From an uncultured Bacilli bacterium (GTDB taxonomy: Bacteria; Bacillota_I; Bacilli_A; RF39; UBA660): a stretch of 64,000 nt of DNA. Positions 17,306 through 24,819 of this stretch are shown piece by piece (the first letter of the stretch is position 1; each line of letters begins with the position of its first letter). The translations under genes were made by a program, and so were the position numbers. The stretch spans positions 124,001 to 188,000 of the forward strand of contig CAKOHG010000003.1 of assembly GCA_934085565.1 (NCBI GenBank). The letters run 5' to 3'. A model generated the notes under the pieces. The model was not told the origin of the DNA, did not search any database, and saw nothing but the letters and a program-made list of their open reading frames with translations.

Positions 17306-18248
17306 TCTATCTAAATTAAAGGGAATTGAATTGAAAGAAATGCTAAATGAAGTCGAAAAATTTCCTTTTTTATATCGTGAACTTTTAAATTTTAAAACAG
17401 ATATTTCTATGGGAATAGAAATAGAATTTGAAAAAGCAAAAGTTTATCCCTTGGCAGATTTTTTGAAAAATTATCCAGGATGGATAATGAAAAACGACAC
17501 TTCTTTAACAAGAGGGATAGAAATTAATACGCCTATCATGTATAACCGTAAAAAAGATTGGCAAGATTTAAAAGAAGTTTTACAAGAGCTACAAAAAGAG
17601 AAAGTAAATCCATATATTCATGCTGGAACACATTTTCATATTGGGGTACCTATTTTAGGAAATGATCTAGATGCTTGGCAAAATTTTTTATTGATGTATG
17701 CTTATTATGAAGATATTATAACTCGCTTTTTTTATGGAGAACGTATAAAAGAAAGAATGACTTTTAAAGAGCATAGTAGTCCTATCGCTCCACTGTTAAG
17801 TAACTCAGTAGATAAAATAACTACTTTACCCTTTGTTGGAAAAGTTATGTCCTTTTTTCCTTATACTCACGGAAATGCTCTTTGTTTATACAATGTTATG
17901 TTTAATGCTTTAAATACTAATAAAGTGCGTAATACAATTGAATTTAGAAGTCCAAATGGAACGATAAATGAAGTGATATGTCAAAATAATGTAAATACAG
18001 GTGTTTGTTTTTTACAAGCTGCTAAAACGGGTATGGTAGATAGAGAATATTTAGAATATCAACTGAAAACGCACCCTGTAACAGAAACGAAAACCTTATT
18101 ATATCGTTATATTAATTTAAGCAAAGCTTTAGAATTTTGTGATTTAGTATTCGAAGAAGATATTGATAAAATGTATTTTTTAAAACAATACTTAAAAGAT
18201 TATCAAGAAAATAGAGGAACTTTTTTAGAAAGAAAAATCAAATTTTAG
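17298..18248 (+). CDS. Amidoligase family protein (COOH-NH2 ligase, GCS-like fold)
   Basis: A 316-residue protein with the hallmarks of the Amidoligase_2/glutamate-cysteine-ligase-like fold: GIEIEFE (39-45), NDTSLTRGIEINTP (66-79), AGTHFHIGV (109-117) and TIEFRSPNGT (213-222). These Glu, His and Arg residues form the ATP/metal site. The family makes amide (peptide-like) bonds, often in uncharacterised peptide tags or surface modifications. Here it overlaps a membrane-protein gene and lies 24 bases upstream of a class B PBP and near mraY, so a wall- or membrane-linked substrate is a reasonable inference. The substrate is unknown. Confidence 0.83.
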   Translation: MSNLSKLKGIELKEMLNEVEKFPFLYRELLNFKTDISMGIEIEFEKAKVYPLADFLKNYPGWIMKNDTSLTRGIEINTPIMYNRKKDWQDLKEVLQELQKEKVNPYIHAGTHFHIGVPILGNDLDAWQNFLLMYAYYEDIITRFFYGERIKERMTFKEHSSPIAPLLSNSVDKITTLPFVGKVMSFFPYTHGNALCLYNVMFNALNTNKVRNTIEFRSPNGTINEVICQNNVNTGVCFLQAAKTGMVDREYLEYQLKTHPVTETKTLLYRYINLSKALEFCDLVFEEDIDKMYFLKQYLKDYQENRGTFLERKIKF

Positions 18249-18272
18249 CATAAACTTTAACGGGTGAGGTCA

Positions 18273-20177
18273 ATGTTTTTTGATAATATACACACACGTA
18301 TAAGATTTTTCTTTTTATTAATTTTTTGTTTGTTATTTATTATTATTTGTCGAGTCTTTTATATCCAAGTTTTTTCATATGATAAACTAAGTTCTTTAGC
18401 AGAAAGTTTATGGAGTAGAAAACTTCCTATCGGGGCTGATCGAGGAGAAATCTATGACCGAAAGGGTCGTGTTTTAGCTACGAATCTTACGACAACTTCA
18501 TTGGTGTTGATTCCTAATCAAATAAAAAATCCGGAAGAAGTAGCGCAAAAACTAAGTGAAATTTTAAATAGTGATTATAATGATATGCTCGCTCATGTTA
18601 CGAAAAAGACAAGTATTGAAAGAGTTCATCCGGAAGGAAGACAACTCTCTTATGATATTGCTTCTAAAATCGAAGAACTTCATTTTGATGGTGTTTATTT
18701 GGTAAAAGAAAGTAAGAGATATTATCCCTATGGTACGGTTTTATCTCATGTCTTAGGGTATGTTGGTATTGATAATCAAGGTCTATCTGGCTTAGAGCTT
18801 ACTTATGATAAATATCTGACAGGTGAAAATGGTGCTATAAAATATTTTTCAGATGGTAAAGGAAATCGTTTGGAATTATCTGAAGTTTATGAAGAACCTC
18901 AAAATGGTGTCAACTTGACACTTACTATTGACCTTGATTTACAGCTGGCTGCCGAAAGAGAACTGGATAATGCAGTGATGAAATATAATCCGGAACATGC
19001 GATTGCTCTAGCGATGGACCCAAATACGGGTGAAGTTTTAGCTATGGCTTCACGTCCTAATTTTGATTCGAATAATTATCAAGACTATGATACGACTACG
19101 ATTAACCGTAATTTACCTATTTGGATGACTTACGAACCTGGTTCTACTTTTAAAATAATGACACTTGCTTCTTCCTTAGAAGAAAAGACCGTGAATTTAT
19201 TTGAAGATACTTATTATGATTCCGGTTCTGTTTCAGTAGATGGAGCAACCATCCATTGTTGGAAAAGTGGCGGTCATGGGGCGCAGACTTATTTAAACGT
19301 GGTTGAAAATAGTTGTAACCCAGGTTTTGTCTCACTCGGAAATAAGCTCGGGGTTGATAAATTAATGTCTTATATTAATAAATTTGGTTTTGGAGAAAAA
19401 ACGGGCATTGATTTAAATGGCGAATCAAGTGGGATTTTATTTAATCCGAGCCGAATGGGACCAGTTGAACTTGCCACAACAAGTTTTGGTCAAGGTATCA
19501 GTGTTACTCCGATTCAACAAGTTACCGCGGTTTCAGCAGTTATTAATAATGGCTATTTATACCAGCCATACATTGTAAAAAGTCTAGAAGAACCTGAAAC
19601 CAAATCTATTGTTAAATTAAATGAACCCGTTTTAAGACGAAGAGTCATTAGTGAAGAAAGTAGTAAACTCGCTCGTTTTGCCTTAGAAAGCGTTGTGGCT
19701 AATGGTTCAGGTAGAAATGCTTATATTGAAAACTATCGGGTAGGTGGTAAAACAGGAACTGCCCAAAAAGTAGAAGATGGTCATTATTTAGATGGTAACT
19801 ATATTTTATCATTTGTTGGTTTTATGCCAGCTGATGACCCTAAGATAGTTGTTTATGTTGCCATTGATAACCCGAAAGGAGTCACTCAGTATGGTGGAGT
19901 CGTGGCAGCTCCTATTGCTAAATCTATTTTAGAAACCGCTATCTCAGTTTTAAATATTGAAAGTTCTACCGAAGTTATGCCAAGAGAATATAATTGGAAC
20001 GATACCAAATATTATAAAATTCCTGATGTTGTTGGAGAAACTAAAGAAGAAGCAAAAAAAAGTTTACAAGGCTTTCAAATAGAATATTCAGGGGAAGGAG
20101 AACATGTTTTGTATCAAAGTCCTAGTGGGAATTCTTATGTTAAAGAAAATGGAACAGTCTCTTTAATGCTTGGCTAA
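18273..20177 (+). CDS. Class B penicillin-binding protein with PASTA domain (PBP2B/SpoVD type)
   Basis: D,D-transpeptidase for septal peptidoglycan. It has one membrane helix (about residues 10-30), a dimerisation domain, and a transpeptidase domain with the serine nucleophile Ser291 (STFK), SCN at 347-349 and KTG at 493-495. The end (YYKIPDVVGETKEEAKKSL...) is one PASTA domain. Length is 634 residues from the ATG at 18273; an in-frame GTG at 18264 is also possible and lies within the GTGAGG ribosome site. mraY follows at 20261, a remnant of the dcw cluster order, but murE and the other mur genes are not here. Confidence 0.93.
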   Translation: MFFDNIHTRIRFFFLLIFCLLFIIICRVFYIQVFSYDKLSSLAESLWSRKLPIGADRGEIYDRKGRVLATNLTTTSLVLIPNQIKNPEEVAQKLSEILNSDYNDMLAHVTKKTSIERVHPEGRQLSYDIASKIEELHFDGVYLVKESKRYYPYGTVLSHVLGYVGIDNQGLSGLELTYDKYLTGENGAIKYFSDGKGNRLELSEVYEEPQNGVNLTLTIDLDLQLAAERELDNAVMKYNPEHAIALAMDPNTGEVLAMASRPNFDSNNYQDYDTTTINRNLPIWMTYEPGSTFKIMTLASSLEEKTVNLFEDTYYDSGSVSVDGATIHCWKSGGHGAQTYLNVVENSCNPGFVSLGNKLGVDKLMSYINKFGFGEKTGIDLNGESSGILFNPSRMGPVELATTSFGQGISVTPIQQVTAVSAVINNGYLYQPYIVKSLEEPETKSIVKLNEPVLRRRVISEESSKLARFALESVVANGSGRNAYIENYRVGGKTGTAQKVEDGHYLDGNYILSFVGFMPADDPKIVVYVAIDNPKGVTQYGGVVAAPIAKSILETAISVLNIESSTEVMPREYNWNDTKYYKIPDVVGETKEEAKKSLQGFQIEYSGEGEHVLYQSPSGNSYVKENGTVSLMLG

Positions 20178-20230
20178 GTGTCTAATTATGTCAAGATAAT
20201 TGTAAAAAAAAACGACTTTTATAATTTTAG

Positions 20231-20238
20231 TGTATAAT
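20231..20238 (+). promoter_or_regulatory. Possible -10 element for mraY
   Basis: TATAAT at 20233-20238 preceded by TG; no convincing -35 is seen, so this is tentative. Confidence 0.4.
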
Positions 20239-20260
20239 ACGGGTAGGTAGGTGATTTTAT

Positions 20261-21253
20261 ATGCTTATTCTTGCAAAAACAGCGTTAGCAATGATGTTAG
20301 GTTTTATTTTTGCAATTATAACCGGAATTATTGCAATTCCTTTATTGAAAAAGATAAATTTTAGACAACATGTCAGCCAAGTAATTGGTGAAAGACATTT
20401 GAAAAAAGAAGGAACTCCCACAATGGGCGGGATTATCTTTATTATCCCCGTACTATTAACTCTTTTCCTTCTTTACTTAAGAGGCAGTATTGAGTTAAAT
20501 CATAATTTAATTATTTTACTCTTTGTCTTCTTAGCTTATGCTTTCTTAGGTTTTATTGATGACTGGTTAAAAGTAAAATATCATAATAATCAAGGTCTAC
20601 GTATTTCTACTAAATTTTTAATTCAAATGGTGATTGCCCTTATTTTCTTTTATATCTTTATGAAAAATGGCGGGGAACCTGTTTTAAAAATTTCTTCTTT
20701 AAATCTTATTTTACCGATGGGATGGACCTTTGGCTTATTTATTTTATTCTTACTGGTTGGAACAAGTAATGCGGTTAATATCACGGATGGTTTAGATGGC
20801 CTTTGTGGTGGGTTATCGATGATTGCCTTTGTCGCATTTGGTATCATCACTTGGAATACCACTTGGATGGAAGGATATCAAGAAGTTGCTATTTTCTGTT
20901 TTGTGTTAGTAGGAGCTTTACTTGGTTTTTTACTTTTCAACTCCAATCCTGCTAAAGTATTCATGGGAGACTTAGGAAGCTTATCTTTAGGTGCTGCGAT
21001 GGCGACAGTAGCTATTATTACAAGACATGAACTTTCTTTAGCTTTAATTGGCGGTGTCTTTGTCGTAGAAACCTTATCTTCTATGATTCAGATTATTGCT
21101 ATTCGTAAATTTCACCGTAAAGTATTCAAAATGGCACCTTTACATCATCATTTTGAACAATTAGGTTATAGTGAAACCGATATTGTTAAAGCATTCTACG
21201 TGGTTGGTTTAATTCTTGCTATGGCAGCCATTACATACGGTGTTTGGTTATAA
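20261..21253 (+). CDS. mraY: Phospho-MurNAc-pentapeptide transferase MraY
   Basis: Integral membrane enzyme that transfers phospho-MurNAc-pentapeptide to undecaprenyl phosphate, making lipid I. About ten membrane helices are visible. Active-site motifs are present: TPTMGG near residue 50, FIDDWLKV, NITDGLDGL, FMGDLGSL and the HHHFE loop. Its 330 residues are standard. A terminator follows directly, so murD does not follow mraY as it does in many relatives. Confidence 0.96.
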   Translation: MLILAKTALAMMLGFIFAIITGIIAIPLLKKINFRQHVSQVIGERHLKKEGTPTMGGIIFIIPVLLTLFLLYLRGSIELNHNLIILLFVFLAYAFLGFIDDWLKVKYHNNQGLRISTKFLIQMVIALIFFYIFMKNGGEPVLKISSLNLILPMGWTFGLFILFLLVGTSNAVNITDGLDGLCGGLSMIAFVAFGIITWNTTWMEGYQEVAIFCFVLVGALLGFLLFNSNPAKVFMGDLGSLSLGAAMATVAIITRHELSLALIGGVFVVETLSSMIQIIAIRKFHRKVFKMAPLHHHFEQLGYSETDIVKAFYVVGLILAMAAITYGVWL

Positions 21254-21279
21254 AGCATTCGAAAAGGAGTGCTTTTTTT
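21252..21279 (+). terminator. Terminator after mraY
   Basis: AAAGCATTC (21252-21260) pairs with GAGTGCTTT (21267-21275, one G-U) around GAAAAG, then TTTT. Confidence 0.8.
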
Positions 21280-21333
21280 CTTTTTTCTAGTAATTTAAGA
21301 AAATAACTGTTAATATAAGAAAAGGTGATAGTA

Positions 21334-21819
21334 ATGAAAGAAAGTAAAATTAAAGACTTATTTGAAGATCCTAAGACCATTTATGTTTTTGATGTGGATG
21401 GCGTTTTAGCAAGATTAGAACTTGGTGAATATACTCATTATTTTTATAATGATGAGATGTGGGAAAAAGCCTTGCAAACTCATGATTTTTATGACGAAAT
21501 ACGGCCAATTATTAGCATGCAAGATTTTATTCAAAAAAGAAATAAAGAACATATTTATGTTGCTACAAGAGTTTATAATGAAGTAGAACATAAGCAAAAG
21601 ATTTCTTTTCTTGAAAAACATTATGGCATTTTAAAAGATCATGTTTATCTTGTTTATAATAATGATGAAAAGTTAGATGTTATGAATAAAATCAAAGAAT
21701 TACATCCTAATTTAGGAGATAAGTATTTTGTGATGATTGATGATACGGTTGATGTTTTGAATCATATTATGGATAATTCTAACTTTAGTACGGTTCATAT
21801 TAGTAGTTTCTTACAATAG
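21334..21819 (+). CDS. HAD-superfamily protein
   Basis: A 161-residue soluble protein with a HAD-type motif I FDVDGV (Asp20, Asp22), a motif II-like VATR, a Lys in NNDEKLDVM and a motif IV-like MIDDT. This is the pattern of small phosphatases or nucleotidases without a large cap. The start is the ATG at 21334, with AGGTGA upstream; an in-frame GTG at 21325 lies in that site. Substrate unknown. It is a single-gene unit between terminators. Confidence 0.72.
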   Translation: MKESKIKDLFEDPKTIYVFDVDGVLARLELGEYTHYFYNDEMWEKALQTHDFYDEIRPIISMQDFIQKRNKEHIYVATRVYNEVEHKQKISFLEKHYGILKDHVYLVYNNDEKLDVMNKIKELHPNLGDKYFVMIDDTVDVLNHIMDNSNFSTVHISSFLQ

Positions 21820-21835
21820 TTTGAAACTTTTTTTC
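21805..21835 (+). terminator. Probable terminator after HAD gene
   Basis: AGTTTC (21805-21810) pairs with GAAACT (21823-21828), followed by a T run. The 3' arm (TGAAAC) also resembles an ECF sigma -35 with GACTC 15 bases downstream, so the region could serve the next operon. Confidence 0.5.
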
Positions 21836-21870
21836 ATTTTAAGACTCTTATTTAGTGAAGGGTGAAAAAT

Positions 21871-22335
21871 ATGCAAGAATTTAATGAATTTTATGAACAA
21901 ACCTATGTAAAGTTTTATCGCTTCATTATTTTAAATATTCCTAATATTTCTAATACCGATGATATTTTACAAGAAGCTTATTTAAAAATGTTTAAGATTT
22001 TAAGGAAAAAGAACATCGTAGATAAAGAAGCTTATCTTTATAAAGTAGGGTGGAATCTTATAAAAAAAGAATTTAAACTAAAAGATAGTTTACCACTTAA
22101 TGAAGATTTAGGTTTATGTACCAATAACACTTATGATGGGGTTTTACAAAAAATGGATTTAGAAACCATTTATAATTATCTAAAAACTAAAGATATTTTA
22201 GTTCAAAAAGCTTTTTATCTTTATTATTATGGACTTAGTTTAGAAGCAATTGCTACTACCTTAAATATTTCTTTATCGAAAGTGAAAAATGATATTTATA
22301 GAACCCTTAAAGAATTGAAAGGAGTTTTACAATGA
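21871..22335 (+). CDS. ECF-type RNA polymerase sigma factor
   Basis: A 154-residue sigma-70-family protein with only regions 2 and 4. Region 2 is EFYEQTYVKFYRFIILNI ... DDILQEAYLKMFKIL; region 4 is KAFYLYYYGLSLEAIATTL followed by SLSKVKNDIYRTLKEL, a helix-turn-helix. ATG 21871 follows AGGGTGA; an in-frame GTG at 21862 is less likely. It overlaps the next gene by 4 bases (ATGA), the common arrangement for a sigma factor and its membrane anti-sigma. The target genes are unknown; a TGAAAC/GACTC pair just upstream could be an autoregulated promoter. Confidence 0.8.
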   Translation: MQEFNEFYEQTYVKFYRFIILNIPNISNTDDILQEAYLKMFKILRKKNIVDKEAYLYKVGWNLIKKEFKLKDSLPLNEDLGLCTNNTYDGVLQKMDLETIYNYLKTKDILVQKAFYLYYYGLSLEAIATTLNISLSKVKNDIYRTLKELKGVLQ

Positions 22336-22994
22336 AAAATTCACAAAGTCAAAATTATCAAATGATTATGAAGAAAAAACAAAAAAAAGAACATCTTCAA
22401 AATGGAGTGTTAAGTAGTGCTGTGCTTGTTTTAGCGATTGGTTTACTATTTTTCTGTAAAGTAGAGAAAAACTATTTTGAAGATAAGATAATTTGGAATG
22501 AAGGAGGGGTAGCTACAGAAAACACTGGAATGGTAGATACAACTACTCGCTTTGACGAAAATTTGAGCGAAGAAGAAAATGAAGAATTTAATCGTTTATT
22601 AAATAATTATAAAAGCGAGTCAAATGATTTTATAAGAGGGCAATTAATAGATATTTCAAAACATCAATTGAAAATTTATCAACTTATTAATAATGATTAT
22701 TATAATAATTATTATGATGAACAGGCTTTTAAATTAAGCATTACTATTTCTAATGAAAAAATAGATAAGATTTCTTTTGGCTGTATGACATTTGATTTTA
22801 ATATTTCTTCTTCAATTAATAGTGAATCTTCTTTGATAAATGGTCATTCTCTTATTTTAACGAAAGGTTATACTAGAACAGGTAATGAAATTTATTACCA
22901 AGCGAAATTTAATTATCAAGATTGGTGGTATATTATTACGTCTAAAGACGAAGAAAAAATACTTTCCATTGTGAAAAGTATTTTAACGACCTAA
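22332..22994 (+). CDS. Putative membrane anti-sigma factor
   Basis: A 220-residue protein with a short basic N-terminus, one membrane helix (about residues 27-45, NGVLSSAVLVLAIGLLFF) and an extracellular domain, the topology of membrane anti-sigma or sensor proteins. I see no zinc anti-sigma HxxxCxxC motif. The call rests on the 4-base overlap with the ECF sigma gene. Its stop codon abuts the stop of the converging carboxypeptidase gene with no spacer. Confidence 0.6.
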   Translation: MKNSQSQNYQMIMKKKQKKEHLQNGVLSSAVLVLAIGLLFFCKVEKNYFEDKIIWNEGGVATENTGMVDTTTRFDENLSEEENEEFNRLLNNYKSESNDFIRGQLIDISKHQLKIYQLINNDYYNNYYDEQAFKLSITISNEKIDKISFGCMTFDFNISSSINSESSLINGHSLILTKGYTRTGNEIYYQAKFNYQDWWYIITSKDEEKILSIVKSILTT

Positions 22995-23963
22995 TTATTT
23001 TTCAACATAAAAAGCATAATATTCATCAAAAGTAATATCTTCATCATGCATTGTTTTAGCAGCTTCTAAACCAACATAACGCCAATGCCATGATTCAGGA
23101 CTATAGCCTGTTAAATAAGTTTTTCCTTCTGGGTATCTTTCAATAAAACCATATTTATAAGCATTGTTTTTTAACCATTTATAAGCTTCACTATCCGTAA
23201 AACTATCGGCTAAAGGTTCTGTTTTACTGGTCATATCAATAACTAAACCGGTTTGATGTTCAGAGTGTCCAGGACGAGCGGCTGTTTCATCGGCTTTTCT
23301 TTCACCTTGAGTAGATACCCGGTAGTCATAAATTTCTTTTTGACTTTCATAATCTCGGTAACTAGAGGTTACCATAAGATAAAATCCCTGGTCATTGGCT
23401 GCTTGCCATAATTCTAAAAATTTGTCATAGGCATAATCAATAAGTTTATTTTCACCTTCTTCGCCATAAGCGTAAGAAAGTTCAATGTTTTTTAAATTTT
23501 CGGGTGTATAAGTTTCACTTAAAGCGTAAAATTTATTGACGTTCATGAGCATACTTAAATCTTCATTAGTATTAAGTTCTAGTTGATACCATTTATGATT
23601 TGCATGAACATTCACAATAGAAATTACTTTAGCATAATCGGTTTCATTATTTTTGTTGATATATTCTTTGTAGTCTTCTAAGTTTTTTTCTAAAAAATAT
23701 TTTTGCTCTAAAAGACTAATAATCTTATCATCTTTATCATTATCAATCAGTTTTTGCTGTTCTGTTTCGCTAAGTTTTGCAAAAATAGTTTTGGTATCTT
23801 CTAAACTATAGCCTTTTTCTAAAAGTTTGTATTCATTTGTTTGTTTATATTGATAGTCATTATAATAGTTGATACCTAGAAGAATACCCACTATTAAAAA
23901 GACGATAAAGGCACCAAAATAATAAACTTTTTTCTTTAATTTTAATCGCTTTTTCTTTTTCAT
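22995..23963 (-). CDS. VanY-type (M15) D-alanyl-D-alanine carboxypeptidase
   Basis: A 322-residue membrane-anchored zinc peptidase. The N-terminal anchor is at about residues 12-30. The catalytic M15B domain shows SSYRDYESQKEIY, the metal ligands in PGHSEHQTGLVIDM (His and Asp), and ESWHWRYVG (catalytic Glu and last His). The family trims D-Ala from peptidoglycan stem peptides. It converges on the putative anti-sigma gene with no intergenic base, so transcripts must overlap at the 3' ends unless termination occurs inside a gene. Confidence 0.92.
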   Translation of the reverse strand: MKKKKRLKLKKKVYYFGAFIVFLIVGILLGINYYNDYQYKQTNEYKLLEKGYSLEDTKTIFAKLSETEQQKLIDNDKDDKIISLLEQKYFLEKNLEDYKEYINKNNETDYAKVISIVNVHANHKWYQLELNTNEDLSMLMNVNKFYALSETYTPENLKNIELSYAYGEEGENKLIDYAYDKFLELWQAANDQGFYLMVTSSYRDYESQKEIYDYRVSTQGERKADETAARPGHSEHQTGLVIDMTSKTEPLADSFTDSEAYKWLKNNAYKYGFIERYPEGKTYLTGYSPESWHWRYVGLEAAKTMHDEDITFDEYYAFYVEK

Positions 23964-23986
23964 ATCAAAGCCTCATTTCTAGCTTC

Positions 23987-24009
23987 ATTATAGCAATTTT
24001 CCTTGCTAT
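23987..24009 (-). promoter_or_regulatory. Extended -10 promoter overlapped by a palindrome
   Basis: On the minus strand TGC-TATAAT (TATAAT complement at 23987-23992) serves the carboxypeptidase gene. An inverted repeat, ATAGCAA (23990-23996) / TTGCTAT (24003-24009), overlaps the -10 and could be an operator. Confidence 0.5.
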
Positions 24010-24063
24010 TTTCCATCATTTGTTGTAACATTTACTTAAGAGTAGTAAAGGATAGGTGGTACA

Positions 24064-24432
24064 ATGAACGAAAAAGGAAAAGAAATACTTGCAAAGTGTC
24101 CTAATTTTAACCGCATTGTTAATTTTGACTATGCGAAAGACGACCAAATTACTGCAAAACTAATAACGGTTTACCGTGACTATATATTTAAAATTAATTT
24201 AGAAGATGAAAGTGAAGTAAAAAGCGTCACTGAAATTGATTATGTTTTAGGAAGATATATTGATGACTATCAATTTAGAAGAGAACTACGTTGTGAAATA
24301 GTTCATGTTAAAATAAAAAAAGGTTTATCTTTCTTTGAAAGTTTAAAAGCTATTGTTTATAGCATCTTACATATTTTTGATAATTATTTAGAAAATTCAA
24401 CCCGGAGAATATCCATAGCAAGATGGATTTAG
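24064..24432 (+). CDS. Hypothetical protein
   Basis: A 122-residue soluble protein that I do not recognise. It is charged, with a beta-rich middle and an amphipathic helix near the end (FFESLKAIVYSILHIFDNYL). The ribosome site is AGGTGG, 4-6 bases from the ATG. It is read divergently from the carboxypeptidase and followed by the promoter of a small basic protein. Coding is likely from length and start context; there is no functional clue. Confidence 0.55.
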   Translation: MNEKGKEILAKCPNFNRIVNFDYAKDDQITAKLITVYRDYIFKINLEDESEVKSVTEIDYVLGRYIDDYQFRRELRCEIVHVKIKKGLSFFESLKAIVYSILHIFDNYLENSTRRISIARWI

Positions 24433-24434
24433 AC

Positions 24435-24463
24435 TTGTTTCTTAAAATAAATTTTGGTATAAT
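24435..24463 (+). promoter_or_regulatory. Promoter for small basic protein
   Basis: TTGTTT (24435-24440), 17-bp spacer, TATAAT (24458-24463), just after the preceding stop. Confidence 0.7.
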
Positions 24464-24484
24464 CACTTTTGTCGGAGGTAGCAT

Positions 24485-24601
24485 ATGAAAGTTTACAAGA
24501 AAAATTTACCAGATGGTATTAAAAAAATGTTTGCTTTAGAAAAAGGCGTAAAAGTTAAATATTTAAATAAAAAATACTATGACAAGAAAAAAACAAAATA
24601 A
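24485..24601 (+). CDS. Small basic protein (38 aa)
   Basis: A 38-codon ORF beginning MKVYKKNLPDGIKKMF and ending in Lys-rich sequence (YYDKKKTK). A strong promoter at 24435-24463 and a GGAGG ribosome site at 24474-24478, 6 bases before the ATG, support real translation. The high Lys content could suit nucleic-acid or ribosome binding, but that is a guess. The tRNA promoter begins 4 bases after the stop. Confidence 0.6.
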   Translation: MKVYKKNLPDGIKKMFALEKGVKVKYLNKKYYDKKKTK

Positions 24602-24604
24602 GAC

Positions 24605-24633
24605 TTGCATGACAGGAAATATTTTGTTATAAT
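24605..24633 (+). promoter_or_regulatory. Promoter for tRNA-Met
   Basis: TTGCAT (24605-24610), 17-bp spacer, TATAAT (24628-24633); the tRNA begins 15 bases downstream. Confidence 0.75.
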
Positions 24634-24647
24634 CATCTTGTTCTTTT

Positions 24648-24724
24648 GGCGGGATAGCTCAGCTGGCTAGAGCGACCGGTTCATACCCGGTAGGTCGGGA
24701 GTTCAAGTCTCTCTCCCGCTACCA
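24648..24724 (+). tRNA. tRNA-Met (CAU), elongator type
   Basis: A 77-nt cloverleaf with encoded CCA. Acceptor GGCGGGA pairs with TCCCGCT (one G-U), D arm GCTC/GAGC, anticodon stem ACCGG/CCGGT around TTCATAC (anticodon CAT), and T arm GGGAG/CTCTC with loop TTCAAGT. The anticodon stem lacks the GGG:CCC pairs of initiator tRNA, and the sequence resembles B. subtilis elongator tRNA-Met. A short hairpin (24735-24753) lies just downstream. Confidence 0.95.
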
Positions 24725-24760
24725 AAAAGATAGTAACTTGATTATTTCAAGTTTATATGA

Positions 24761-24789
24761 GTCATTATCCTTGGATAGTGGCTTTTTTT
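24761..24789 (+). terminator. Terminator after tRNA-Met
   Basis: GTCATTATCC (24761-24770) pairs with GGATAGTGGC (24773-24782, two G-U), then seven T. It lies upstream of the recD2 start chosen here; an in-frame ATG at 24757 would put the hairpin inside coding sequence and is rejected. Confidence 0.8.
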
Positions 24790-24819
24790 ATAAAAATAAG
24801 TAAAGAAAGATGGAATTTT

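Noticed and set aside
24757..24819. Upstream in-frame ATG giving recD2 21 extra residues
   Set aside because: This stretch is the tRNA terminator hairpin and T run, and the extra residues do not fit the RecD2 N-terminus.
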